From positions 5,411,501 through 5,475,500 of the forward strand of contig WHVY01000004.1 of NCBI GenBank assembly GCA_022266195.1: a stretch of DNA of 64,000 bases, given 5' to 3'. The notes beneath the pieces were generated by a model. That model was given only the letters and a program-made list of their open reading frames with translations. It did not search any database and had not been told where the DNA came from. A program made the translations under genes and the position numbers. Source of the stretch: Tetranychus cinnabarinus. Taxonomy: Eukaryota > Arthropoda > Arachnida > Trombidiformes > Tetranychidae. Position 1 is the stretch's first letter. Each line of letters opens with the position of its first letter. Positions 20,401 to 28,049 of this stretch are shown here, in pieces.

Positions 20401-23400
20401 AATAAAAGTATCCAAATGTCATTGGGCTGTTAGAGAAATGCTTTTCTTAGGCCATGTTGTCAATGCTCAAGGCATAAGGACTGACCCTAGGAAGATTGAA
20501 GATGTTAAAAATTTTCCAGCCCCAAAGGACATTACAGGAATTAGAAGTTTCATGGGCATGGCCGGCTATTATCGGAAGTTTATTCCTAAATTTTCTGAAA
20601 TTGCTGAACCTTTAACTCGGTTAACTAGAAAAATAGTTCCCTTTAATTGGACTGACGAACAAGATAGAGCTTTTAATAAAATAAAAGAACTTCTTTTACA
20701 AGATCCCGTTTTAGTCCATTTTAACCCGTCAGACCCAATCGAGGTTCATTGTGATGCCTCAGGGATTGGAGTCGGCGCAGTTCTAATGCATCGAATTGAA
20801 AAAGAAGAGAAACCAATTTGGTATTTAAGTAGACTTTTACATCATGCTGAACTACGTTATTCTACAACCGAAAAAGAATGTTTAGCCATCGTTTTTGCAT
20901 TGGAGAAGCTCAGACCTTTCATTTCAGGCCTTCATTTTACTGTTTATACTGATCATCGAGCTTTATGTTGGTTAAAAACAAAAGCTAAATTACCAGACAG
21001 ACTTTTAAAATGGGCAATCCAACTCGAACAATATTCATTTGACATTGTTTATCGAACCGGTAAATCTAATGTAGTTGCTGACTATTTATCAAGAAATCCT
21101 GTCAGACCAATGGGTCAATTCATGGAACCACTTGATAAATATAGCATAAATTTACTAACTATTGATCAAAGCATTGCTCGAAAACAACGTTCAGACCCAA
21201 CTTTTAATAAGATTATTTGCGCTCTAGAATCACCTGAGGATTTTCCAAATATTGAGTGTACACAATTCGTTTTGAAAGACATGATCTTGTATAAACTGAT
21301 TGAAAGAGAAATCGGACCTGCGCTTGCGCTGTGTGTCCCAAAAAAATTGATTGAAGAAATCATTGCCTCATGTCATGATGATCCAATTGCTGGTCATTTA
21401 GGATTCTATAAAACCATTAATAAAATTAAGAGTCGTTATTGGTGGCCAGACCTACAAATTGACGTTAAAACATATGTTGAAACTTGTAGAGATTGTCAAG
21501 GCAAAAAGGCCGAGACAAAAGCTGCCGCAGGACTGTTATGTCCTATTACTATTGGAGGTCCTTTCGAAATGATTGGAATGGATTTACTTGGTCCATTTCC
21601 ATTATCCGACAAAGGGAATAAAAACATTATAGTAGCAACTGATTATTTAACTCGTTGGGCTGAATGTAAAGCTCTTCCTAATGGGTCGACTCAAGAAGTC
21701 GCTAAGTTTTTCGCTGAATCAATTGTCTGTCGTTATGGTGCTCCGAAAAAGGTCCTTACAGATCGAGGAAAATGTTTTGACAGTCAATTTATGGAAACAG
21801 TTTACAAGCTCTTTGCTTCTAAACATACTAGAACTACTGCTTATCATCCAGCTACCAATGGTCTGACAGAGCGATTCAATAAGACCTTAGCAACTATGTT
21901 ATCCATGTATGTCAACTCTAGCCATTCAGATTGGGATAATTGTCTCCCTTACGTTTGCTTTGCTTATAATACTTCACTTCAGTCCTCGACTCGATTTTCT
22001 CCTTTTTTCCTCTTACACGGGTATGAAGCGACCTTACCTAGTACAGTTAATGATACCATCACTCTTGGTTGTGATAACGCTATCGAATATGCTGAATTAG
22101 TAAGCACTTTGTTAGAAGTTAAAAGAAAAATCGCTCAAACCAATATTGAAGATAGTCAGACCGCGAACAAAGCTCGATATGACTCAAAGCATCGACCAGT
22201 TATTTACGAACCCGGTGACAGAGTCTTAGTTTATACTCCTCGACGGAAAGTAGGAAGGTCGGAAAAATTATTACACTTCTTTTACGGCCCTTATACTGTT
22301 CTCAAGCGATGTGGATTAAATTCTTATCAAGTAAAAGGTGACAAAATTTCTGATAGGCCTGACATAGTACATGTGAGTCGAATGAAACCTTATCGAGATA
22401 GACTTCAACGAATGGAAGATAATGACAGTGAAAATGAAACTGAACTAATCGGACCACAAGATTCTGAACCTGAACTTGAATGGGATGAACTTCCTATCCA
22501 AACAACTCATAGGTCTGACATTGTTAACCATAGGTCTGACATTGTTAACCATAGGTCTGACATTGTTAACCATAGGTCTGACATTGTTAACCATAGGTCT
22601 GACGTTATTGACCATAGGTCTGACGTTGCTAATCATGGATCTGCTACTGTAAATTCCAGGTCTGATAATAAACGTAACCTTTCCCCACTCACCACTCATC
22701 ATAGTGATAGTGAGACTTCGGAGTCTGAAGAAACAGTTTATTATCGTTTTCCCTCACCGCAAAATACTCCAGCGAACTCACCAGAACCTGAACTTCAACC
22801 TAGACGAAGTCAGCGACAAAGAAGAGCACCAAACAAACTTACTTACTTGCTCTCTCACAGTCTCTTTTTATTATTAGTGTGTCAAATTACCATCATTCAG
22901 ACCGCTTTTATAAAGGCAAATCCAGTCATCTGGAGACCAGCAACTACTCCAATTATTAACGGAGATATTGAAGTTGATATTGGAACAAAATACTATGAAC
23001 CGTGTGCCGGATTGTCACAAGCTTTGATTGAACACAATATGCAACCAGACTTCCTAAATTCTTGGTGCAAAAGTGCGTTTGAAATTTCTTTTCTAAAACA
23101 GATTTCACAAATGTGTAAAGACGTTACAACCGAGGCTGATAGTAAAATGCAAGTCAGGGATAAAAGGTTTCTTGTAATAGAATCTGCCATGATAATAATT
23201 GGTGTAGTAAGTGTCCTTTCATTAGGAATTGGCGCTGTCAGTCTTGCAGTCAGTTCAAAAACCCGGACTGAAGTAAACTCTTTGAAATTAGACCTCGAAA
23301 AACAAGCCTCGATCATTCAAAATCTAACTACTAATCAAAGACTTTTTGAAAAAATGTTGGATACAATTGACCAACAAGTTAGAGTTTTACAAGTTGAAGT

Positions 23401-25195
23401 CGCTAAACAGAATAAAATCTTAGCTCGGATGAGAAATACCATCCCCACTACCTCTGTCACAATTGCCAGTATGGTTTCGAATTTACAAACGACTTTAACT
23501 CAATTGCGAGACATAAACCGTGCTTGGGCTAAAAATAAATTAGATCCAGCAATTTTTGACCTTTTAAATTTAACTTTGCCTTGTGGAGAACAATGTCCGG
23601 TAGAGGCCGTCTACTCCATGAATTGTTACCACAATCCAATGGCCCAAAAATTGAGATTTGTCCTAAAATTCAGAAAAATAGATACAGAATCCAAATTGAT
23701 GGTAGCTGATCCTTTCACTCTTTTAGATTATAATGAGACAACAGGTGAATTGTGTAAACTACATTATACAGGACCAAAGTATGTCATTTATCGAAAGGGA
23801 GTAAAGTGTACAATTCCCGTCAACAGTTATAATTCAGTAGAGACTGACACTCTTGTAGTCGTTCCTGACACTTCAAGTTGTAATTTAGTTGAGAGTAATA
23901 ACACTCTGTTGAATTGGCAAGGTCACACATGTGAAATACGTCATTCTATTCAGGAAAACGAACTTTTACAAATAAAACCAATAAATGACATAAACATCAT
24001 TTATTGTCCTGGTCTGACCATGAAGGCTTATGATCGCGATGTTAAATGTCCTGAGTATCCTTTCCAATTAAATTCACAGGAAAAATTTACAATCGGTAAA
24101 TTTCATTATGAAACTGATAAGTCTGCAATTAAGACTAACTTAAGATTTATTCCTGAAGCCTCAGAAAAGATAAACTTCCAACAAATGCCAGACTTACATA
24201 TGTTTGACGCTGACGAATTATTTAATTCATTAAAAGATAAATACAATAATCTAAAGGGTCAATTAAGACCTATCGATTTAAATGATTGGACACCACGACC
24301 ATTCGGTCTGACACTTAATCTACTCTCTATTTTACTCTTGTTCATTATAACTGTCATGTGTGTTTACGCTATTAAGATGCGAAAACGAATAATCGTTTCA
24401 CCAAGAGAACAAACTTGTCCCGAAGAAGTTCCTTTAGAATCCACGTCAGGTTGGAATAAACGAGATGCAGTAACTACTACCAATGAACGACCAATAAAAG
24501 GAGATTTAAATAAATTCCTTGTGCTCTCAGTCTTACTTACTTTACCAGTACCAGGCTTATTTCTTCCTCTAAATGAATCCAATATTGAGATTATTCAGAT
24601 TTCATACAGAAACCCATGTCAAGAATTTTCGATACTCGAAATGAGAAACAGTTGTCATAAACTGTTGAACGAAACCTTTCTCAGACCCTTGAGCTCAGTT
24701 TGTTCATTAAAACCTGAGTTTCAAATCTTAAATCAGGAAACTTTTCCGTCAATCAATAACCGTAGAAGAAGGTCAACTACTGATGAGATCAAGTTAGTTG
24801 CCATTCAGACCAAGCTAATTATTATCAAGGAAAAAGTAACTAGATTTTTATCTGCTTGGGAGTCAGGCGAAATTTCAACAGCTATGTTAAAGGAGATAGG
24901 ACTGAAGAATATAACTCGAGATGAAATTGGCTTACATTTGGGACTGAAACCTTTATTCTGTGACATTGATACTCAGTGTCAACAATTAACCATTGGTTTT
25001 GTCAAAATTGAAAATTTCGCCATTTATTATACCTGGCTAACCTCTTTATCCATTTTAATAATCATCTGTTTAATAATTCTGACCAAATGCATTTGGTCTG
25101 ACAGAAAGTCTGAAAGTGTAAAACTACGAAAAATTACTAATCGCAGAGAAAGAATTCCGTCTTTCCCTCCACCACCTCGATTATGGTTTGCTTAA
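17480..25195 (+). CDS. gag-pol-env polyprotein of element B
   Basis: One uninterrupted ORF of 2571 codons. Gag ends in a CCHC knuckle (C256, C259, H264, C269). Then come about nine 11-residue repeats containing HRSD (near residues 298-395), a DTG protease (D486), reverse transcriptase with YLDD (D945-D946), RNase H, and an HHCC plus DDE integrase. A linker holds six HRSDIVN-like heptads (about 1675-1720). Next is an envelope-like module with a hydrophobic leader, an RDKR cleavage site (1893-1896), a hydrophobic fusion-peptide-like segment, coiled coil, and a membrane anchor near 2277-2300. A second smaller module has its own leader, an RRRR site (2428-2431) and an anchor near 2516-2540. Errantiviruses normally split gag, pol and env into separate frames. 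Env is probably made from a spliced RNA or by cleavage; neither is shown here. Confidence 0.93.
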   Translation: MPDSATSSDIPDQLSESPLERLCVLTPEELKAMRSAFPVLRPPKLTPFDGQISAQVIKFLDDFNTFSSSYEWTGEEKVKRVVNYLEDSAKAWYKQEVEPKVQENKITWPDFVEQLKDTFLPSKYEDFIIEQLNDRKQKNSEPVTKFIIDVKDLCLRLNANMEESEIIRYLFRGVKPSLKSALYAAKPTTVAEFRETAKNLEKGNQASSSDDELSKLKEMVNELYDGHRNRTRYREPRVYQTAMLQNTRTIDNRPVCYYCNKTGHVQINCRKKQYDERMNQPNRQNYNPPRNYPRPNYNGQSYHRSDNTYGQRYHRSDNTYGPPYHRSDNYPNQPSHRSDNYPNQPSHRSDNYPNQPSHRSDNYAIQPYHRSDDHPNQPPHRSDSYAVQSYHRSDGQYNSVPNRPNPVYSRSYFNQMSNSRLNPDLNLPSNTQLKHTFNPQPTQPQLQSQIPSDQATNPQVHCLSPDKNYIITTAWVNDQKVECFIDTGSAFSIIRISVLKNPQTIQRYEGPMIKSATGHFLEILGKTRCLIKVTGVAQSIWTNLIVASDNFSYPLLLGNNYNRMANIQLDWQNMTIRPQTNQMETDKSDSFSIDQSEFTQVNQFGFHYDNGEGLIPLDFSIIESDENHRCLTLTFDLNETVNIIPLNTQSNTPKLINRQCNQPFYYCNMMSPTIDYCIGSDSLERDMREREMRESEIYDTHWSDINENELISPLGSDINFIPSNDEKETKAPDLGVEASIETLELSHLENEQAIKIRNMLKKFLPTLAFNKDNLGHCTLFYHSIDTEGHAAIRSHPYPRSEIERKEINKQIEEMMKIGVVRPSASPWASPIVLVNKPDGSKRLCVDLRKVNAITKKDVYPLPNIDIILSSLRGCSYFTAIDLNSGYWQISVNPDDCKKTAFVTQDGLYEFVRMPFGLTNAPATFQRTMDVVLAGLKYNQCLVYLDDVVIFAQSFDELLIRTENVLQALQNAGLTIKVSKCHWAVREMLFLGHVVNAQGIRTDPRKIEDVKNFPAPKDITGIRSFMGMAGYYRKFIPKFSEIAEPLTRLTRKIVPFNWTDEQDRAFNKIKELLLQDPVLVHFNPSDPIEVHCDASGIGVGAVLMHRIEKEEKPIWYLSRLLHHAELRYSTTEKECLAIVFALEKLRPFISGLHFTVYTDHRALCWLKTKAKLPDRLLKWAIQLEQYSFDIVYRTGKSNVVADYLSRNPVRPMGQFMEPLDKYSINLLTIDQSIARKQRSDPTFNKIICALESPEDFPNIECTQFVLKDMILYKLIEREIGPALALCVPKKLIEEIIASCHDDPIAGHLGFYKTINKIKSRYWWPDLQIDVKTYVETCRDCQGKKAETKAAAGLLCPITIGGPFEMIGMDLLGPFPLSDKGNKNIIVATDYLTRWAECKALPNGSTQEVAKFFAESIVCRYGAPKKVLTDRGKCFDSQFMETVYKLFASKHTRTTAYHPATNGLTERFNKTLATMLSMYVNSSHSDWDNCLPYVCFAYNTSLQSSTRFSPFFLLHGYEATLPSTVNDTITLGCDNAIEYAELVSTLLEVKRKIAQTNIEDSQTANKARYDSKHRPVIYEPGDRVLVYTPRRKVGRSEKLLHFFYGPYTVLKRCGLNSYQVKGDKISDRPDIVHVSRMKPYRDRLQRMEDNDSENETELIGPQDSEPELEWDELPIQTTHRSDIVNHRSDIVNHRSDIVNHRSDIVNHRSDVIDHRSDVANHGSATVNSRSDNKRNLSPLTTHHSDSETSESEETVYYRFPSPQNTPANSPEPELQPRRSQRQRRAPNKLTYLLSHSLFLLLVCQITIIQTAFIKANPVIWRPATTPIINGDIEVDIGTKYYEPCAGLSQALIEHNMQPDFLNSWCKSAFEISFLKQISQMCKDVTTEADSKMQVRDKRFLVIESAMIIIGVVSVLSLGIGAVSLAVSSKTRTEVNSLKLDLEKQASIIQNLTTNQRLFEKMLDTIDQQVRVLQVEVAKQNKILARMRNTIPTTSVTIASMVSNLQTTLTQLRDINRAWAKNKLDPAIFDLLNLTLPCGEQCPVEAVYSMNCYHNPMAQKLRFVLKFRKIDTESKLMVADPFTLLDYNETTGELCKLHYTGPKYVIYRKGVKCTIPVNSYNSVETDTLVVVPDTSSCNLVESNNTLLNWQGHTCEIRHSIQENELLQIKPINDINIIYCPGLTMKAYDRDVKCPEYPFQLNSQEKFTIGKFHYETDKSAIKTNLRFIPEASEKINFQQMPDLHMFDADELFNSLKDKYNNLKGQLRPIDLNDWTPRPFGLTLNLLSILLLFIITVMCVYAIKMRKRIIVSPREQTCPEEVPLESTSGWNKRDAVTTTNERPIKGDLNKFLVLSVLLTLPVPGLFLPLNESNIEIIQISYRNPCQEFSILEMRNSCHKLLNETFLRPLSSVCSLKPEFQILNQETFPSINNRRRRSTTDEIKLVAIQTKLIIIKEKVTRFLSAWESGEISTAMLKEIGLKNITRDEIGLHLGLKPLFCDIDTQCQQLTIGFVKIENFAIYYTWLTSLSILIIICLIILTKCIWSDRKSESVKLRKITNRRERIPSFPPPPRLWFA
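18357..18668 (+). repeat. 33-bp tandem array in gag
   Basis: Nine units spaced exactly 33 bp, each with CATAGGTCTGAC (one has a final T). GGTCTGAC starts at 18390, 18456, 18489, 18522, 18555, 18588, 18621 and 18654, with the variant at 18423. Translated, each unit gives HRSD plus seven variable, mostly polar residues. It lies right after the zinc knuckle. Confidence 0.9.
22506..22632 (+). repeat. 21-bp tandem array between integrase and env
   Basis: Six units spaced exactly 21 bp, with GGTCTGAC starting at 22512, 22533, 22554, 22575, 22596 and 22617, followed by decayed units. Translation is a heptad HRSD(I/V)VN-like repeat. The same core word as the gag array sits in a different period. Confidence 0.9.
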
Positions 25196-25615
25196 TTAAT
25201 CCCGATAACCAACAAATTATATCTTATACATTCAAAATAACAGAAAAATATAACGAAAAAGCAAATAAAAATAATAATATACACTATTTACTCCAAAATC
25301 CTAATCAGTTTCAGTCCAAACGTGTTTATTTAAGTCGTATTATAATTTAGAAACATTGAATTAATTAAAATTCGTATTAAAAAGTTAATAATTATCATTT
25401 AAAACAAGAAATTGAGAAAAATTAAATTTTCGATAATCGAATACGTTTAACTATCGAACATCGATATCTGAATCCCTACTAAGATTCGATATCGGATCCC
25501 GAAAACAAAAACAAAAACAAACCCAAGTAAAATAAATGTATTAGATTAAATAGGTTAAAACGTATATTTTAATTCAAATGATCTTTATTTCATTAATTGG
25601 TTAATACAAATTACA
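25196..25615. other. noncoding region after env in element B
   Basis: AT-rich, with short direct repeats and runs of AAAACAAAAACAA near 25505. On the minus strand an AATAAA at 25589-25584 lies 27 bases past the stop of the antisense gene and is its likely polyadenylation signal. Confidence 0.55.
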
Positions 25616-26107
25616 TTATTTCAACCGTTTCAACCACATTGTTTTCTCACACTGAGGAAGTCCTCGACAATTACCAATTTCAAAAGGGTGAACTCTAGCC
25701 AAATGCTGTGCTAGATTGGACCAGCGTTTGGTCAAGTTGAAGTTGCATTTGAAAGAACAAAAACGACATTTCAGTTGGTCCTCAATCAGGTCAAAACCCT
25801 TCCAAATGCCCCAGTCTGGGTTGTTCTCCATTTTTTGAGCCAGAAACAGAAATTCTCTGATATCAGTAGCACGCATACGCTCAATTACCCGCTCGAATTT
25901 TTCTTTTTCCGTTGGTGGACTCAAGTCTAATTTATCGAGAAGAACACAATCTAGGAGTCTTGCCTCTTGTTCAAATTCTGTCAATCCTACCAGATTGTCC
26001 AAAAGCTAAAAAAAAAAAAAAGAAGAAAATTTTGCGAATATGAAGAACTTAATATAATAAAAACAAAACACAACTAATGTCAGACTTACCTGTCTTATTT
26101 CATCCAT
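25616..26107 (-). CDS. antisense spliced BED-type zinc-finger gene in element B
   Basis: Two exons on the minus strand. Exon 1, 26107-26090, codes for MDEIRQ and ends at a good donor (CAG/GTAAGT). Exon 2, 26005-25616, follows an acceptor behind a long T tract and continues LLDNLVGLTEFEQEARLLDC to a stop, giving 135 residues. Near the C-terminus are CRFC, then W, then SNLAQHLARVHP, the C-x2-C ... H-x4-H spacing and aromatic residue of BED-type zinc fingers. These bind DNA in transposases and chromatin proteins. The N-terminal part is acidic and helical, of unknown role. An AATAAA follows the stop. The gene has no counterpart in known errantiviruses that I recall. It may be a captured host gene or an accessory regulator. 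Confidence 0.75.
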
Positions 26108-26418
26108 GATAAAAGAAAAAAAAAGAGAGACAATAAATACGAATCAGAATCAATAAAAAACTTAGAAATAAATCAATTGCCGAAATGAAATAGTATAAAA
26201 AGAATAAAATAAAAGAAAGACGGAAGTTAAAGGGTGGAAGTCATGAACTTTGACCAATATGGCTGACCAATACAGTGGCGCCATCTATTGACCCTTGGTT
26301 AATTTATAGTGAAAGACAAAGTGCGCTAAATTCAAATGGCTAAAAGAAAGTAAAATGTTGCTTCTAAATAAATATAATGGTTTAATTATAGCCGAAAGAG
26401 GCTTCGGCTTAAATAAGT
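26108..26418. other. 3' noncoding region of element B
   Basis: A purine-rich stretch (26110-26240), presumably the upstream region of the antisense gene. GCGCCATCTATTG at 26278-26290 also occurs at 5053-5065. No other gene seen. Confidence 0.5.
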
Positions 26419-26427
26419 TGGGGAAGA
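26419..26427 (+). other. polypurine tract of element B
   Basis: TGGGGAAGA directly abuts the 3' LTR, the usual place of plus-strand priming. Confidence 0.65.
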
Positions 26428-26944
26428 TGTAAGAATCGAGATTTTTATAGTTTCCAAGAATCAATATCTAAAAAATTTGAATATTAAACTAAACCTTGAT
26501 CATAAAATGTTTCCCAGAAATCGGGATTTAAAAGTTTACTTGGAATACAACAAAATGCAAATTGGGTAAAAATAAGAAAGAAGGTCGTAAATGTCAGACC
26601 AATGAAGAAACAAAATACAATTTATGTGAGAAGAAAAATGGTAAAATGAAAGGTCACGTAGACCAGGTCAGGCCAAAAAGAGGTCATGTCAAATAGATAT
26701 AAAAAGGAAAGAAAGCAAGAAGAAGTCAGTCGCAACTTAGTATGATTTTGGACTCATCATTTCTAAAATAGTATTTTTGTTTGTAAAAAAAAACTTGAAG
26801 TGAATCAACTATAAGAAAAGAATAAAGTTAATTGAATAAAAGTGAAATTCCTATTTTCCCTTTATTTTCTGTCATAGGTCTGACAGTAAAGTCAACATGT
26901 TTTCCCTTTTCTCTTTCCTATCCTCACCAATTTCCCACCTTACA
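26428..26944 (+). repeat. 3' LTR of element B
   Basis: 517 bp at exactly 10000 bases from the 5' LTR and without visible differences from it. ATAT follows (26945-26948), matching ATAT before the 5' LTR (16424-16427). Confidence 0.95.
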
Positions 26945-27177
26945 ATATTATACAGAGAAAATGTTTTAAATAGTAGAGAAATATTCGAAATTATTTACTT
27001 TTAGAGATCCGTTAAAATTGTCTAACTTTTTTGTTATTAGCCAGTTTAAAAAGCGCTCAAGTAATAGACCAATAGGCCACTGAGTGGGTAGCAAGGATGC
27101 TCTTGAATTGAGCGAGCGCCTTTCGCAGCACCGTCCCATTATGCAGTCGGATATGGCAACCGATTGCTATTAATAAT

Positions 27178-27643
27178 ACAAGCTGAGACACGATCATGAC
27201 TGATCGTAAATTTCTTTTAACCACCCATGCTATCCGTCTTTTCACGGTATTGTCCATGTGTTGGATTGAGTGGTGGACAATACGGTGAAAAGATGGTAAA
27301 AAACTGGTGAAAAAAGCCGGTCCCCTCTTTCCTCTTTACTCAAATGACAAAGTTTTACATAAAATCCTGGTCCAACAATCAACCATCAACCTAAATAACA
27401 AAAAGTTTTCCCCCCCTCTCTCAATGTTATTGAATACGGATTCTACATTTTTTCCCCCAGTCTCTATTTTCATGAATTTCTCAGAGGTCATGAGATTCTG
27501 AGGACAGGTTTCCTATTTTTCGTCGTTTTAGTTGAATCAGGGCTTTCACGCTGTGTGTAATTTTTTTTCTTAGAACCCGCTCAGTTCGACCACAATCTTG
27601 ACGCAAAAATTTGCTGCTTTGACTTTATATATTGTATAGATAT
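27178..27643. repeat. dispersed repeat, short copy with perfect 18-bp hairpin
   Basis: This is similar throughout to 57724-58446. It contains an 18-bp perfect inverted repeat (TTTTCACGGTATTGTCCA at 27239-27256, complement at 27274-27291) around a 17-bp loop. Then follow a pyrimidine-rich part and a shared tail including CAGAGGTCATGAGATTCTGA. Relative to the long copy, the middle of the inverted part is deleted. No ORF is credible. Confidence 0.75.
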
Positions 27644-27828
27644 TAATATCTTTGTACGTGAATTAAGTTACAAACACACTCGAAAGCTTACAGGTGAGTC
27701 ATTTTTTCCGATTGAAGAAACAGATTCCTAATAGTTAGATTTCGTTTGGACTGATTTTGATAATATTGATTTTGTTTACGCTTGTGTTGGGTTCCAGGTA
27801 AGAAGGATTGATGTGCGTCAGAATAAAT
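27644..27828. other. receptor upstream spacer
   Basis: Resembles 32700-32800 upstream of the 33038 receptor, including GATTTCGTTTGGACT. No gene seen. Confidence 0.4.
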
Positions 27829-27928
27829 TACAATCAATTTTGATAATCGTGATACATAACTGTTGCAAGCAGTTAATGGTTAATTAATCGAAGACTTTGA
27901 TTATTCTTCATGATTTTGCAACTATTCG
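27829..27928 (+). promoter_or_regulatory. conserved receptor upstream block, copy 2
   Basis: Same block as 6944-7050 and 32804-32910, about 220 bp before the start of the intact receptor at 28050. Confidence 0.55.
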
Positions 27929-28049
27929 CCCATATCCATGAAACATTTCTACCTTATCTCTATATTCAATCAAATGAAGTTTCCTTTCCTTATTTTGGCT
28001 AGTTGTGCAAGTAATCAAACAGAGATCAACGAGTGATCGAGCTATTAGT

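Larger units (their letters stand above)
16428..26944 (+). mobile_element. LTR retrotransposon B, errantivirus-like with env and an antisense gene
   Basis: A 10517-bp Ty3/gypsy element with 517-bp LTRs that look identical by eye, flanked by ATAT on both sides. ATAT is the 4-bp target reported for the 17.6/297 errantivirus group. A tRNA-Gln primer site follows the 5' LTR. One long ORF codes for Gag, protease, reverse transcriptase, RNase H, integrase and envelope-like proteins. A separate spliced gene lies on the minus strand between env and the 3' LTR, and a purine-rich tract abuts that LTR. The word GGTCTGAC recurs about 33 times. Identical LTRs and open frames mean a very recent, probably active insertion. 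Confidence 0.95.

Noticed and set aside
18357..22632. CRISPR-like array, because of regular repeats with spacers
   Set aside because: Repeats are in frame within a eukaryotic retroelement, cores are 12 bp and spacers are similar to each other.
22445..22702. Antisense ORF over the 21-bp array
   Set aside because: Same reason: repeat period divisible by three keeps all frames open.
26278..26300. A second gene or promoter at the GGCGCCATCTATTG word
   Set aside because: No start site, ORF or conserved context beyond the 13-mer could be supported.
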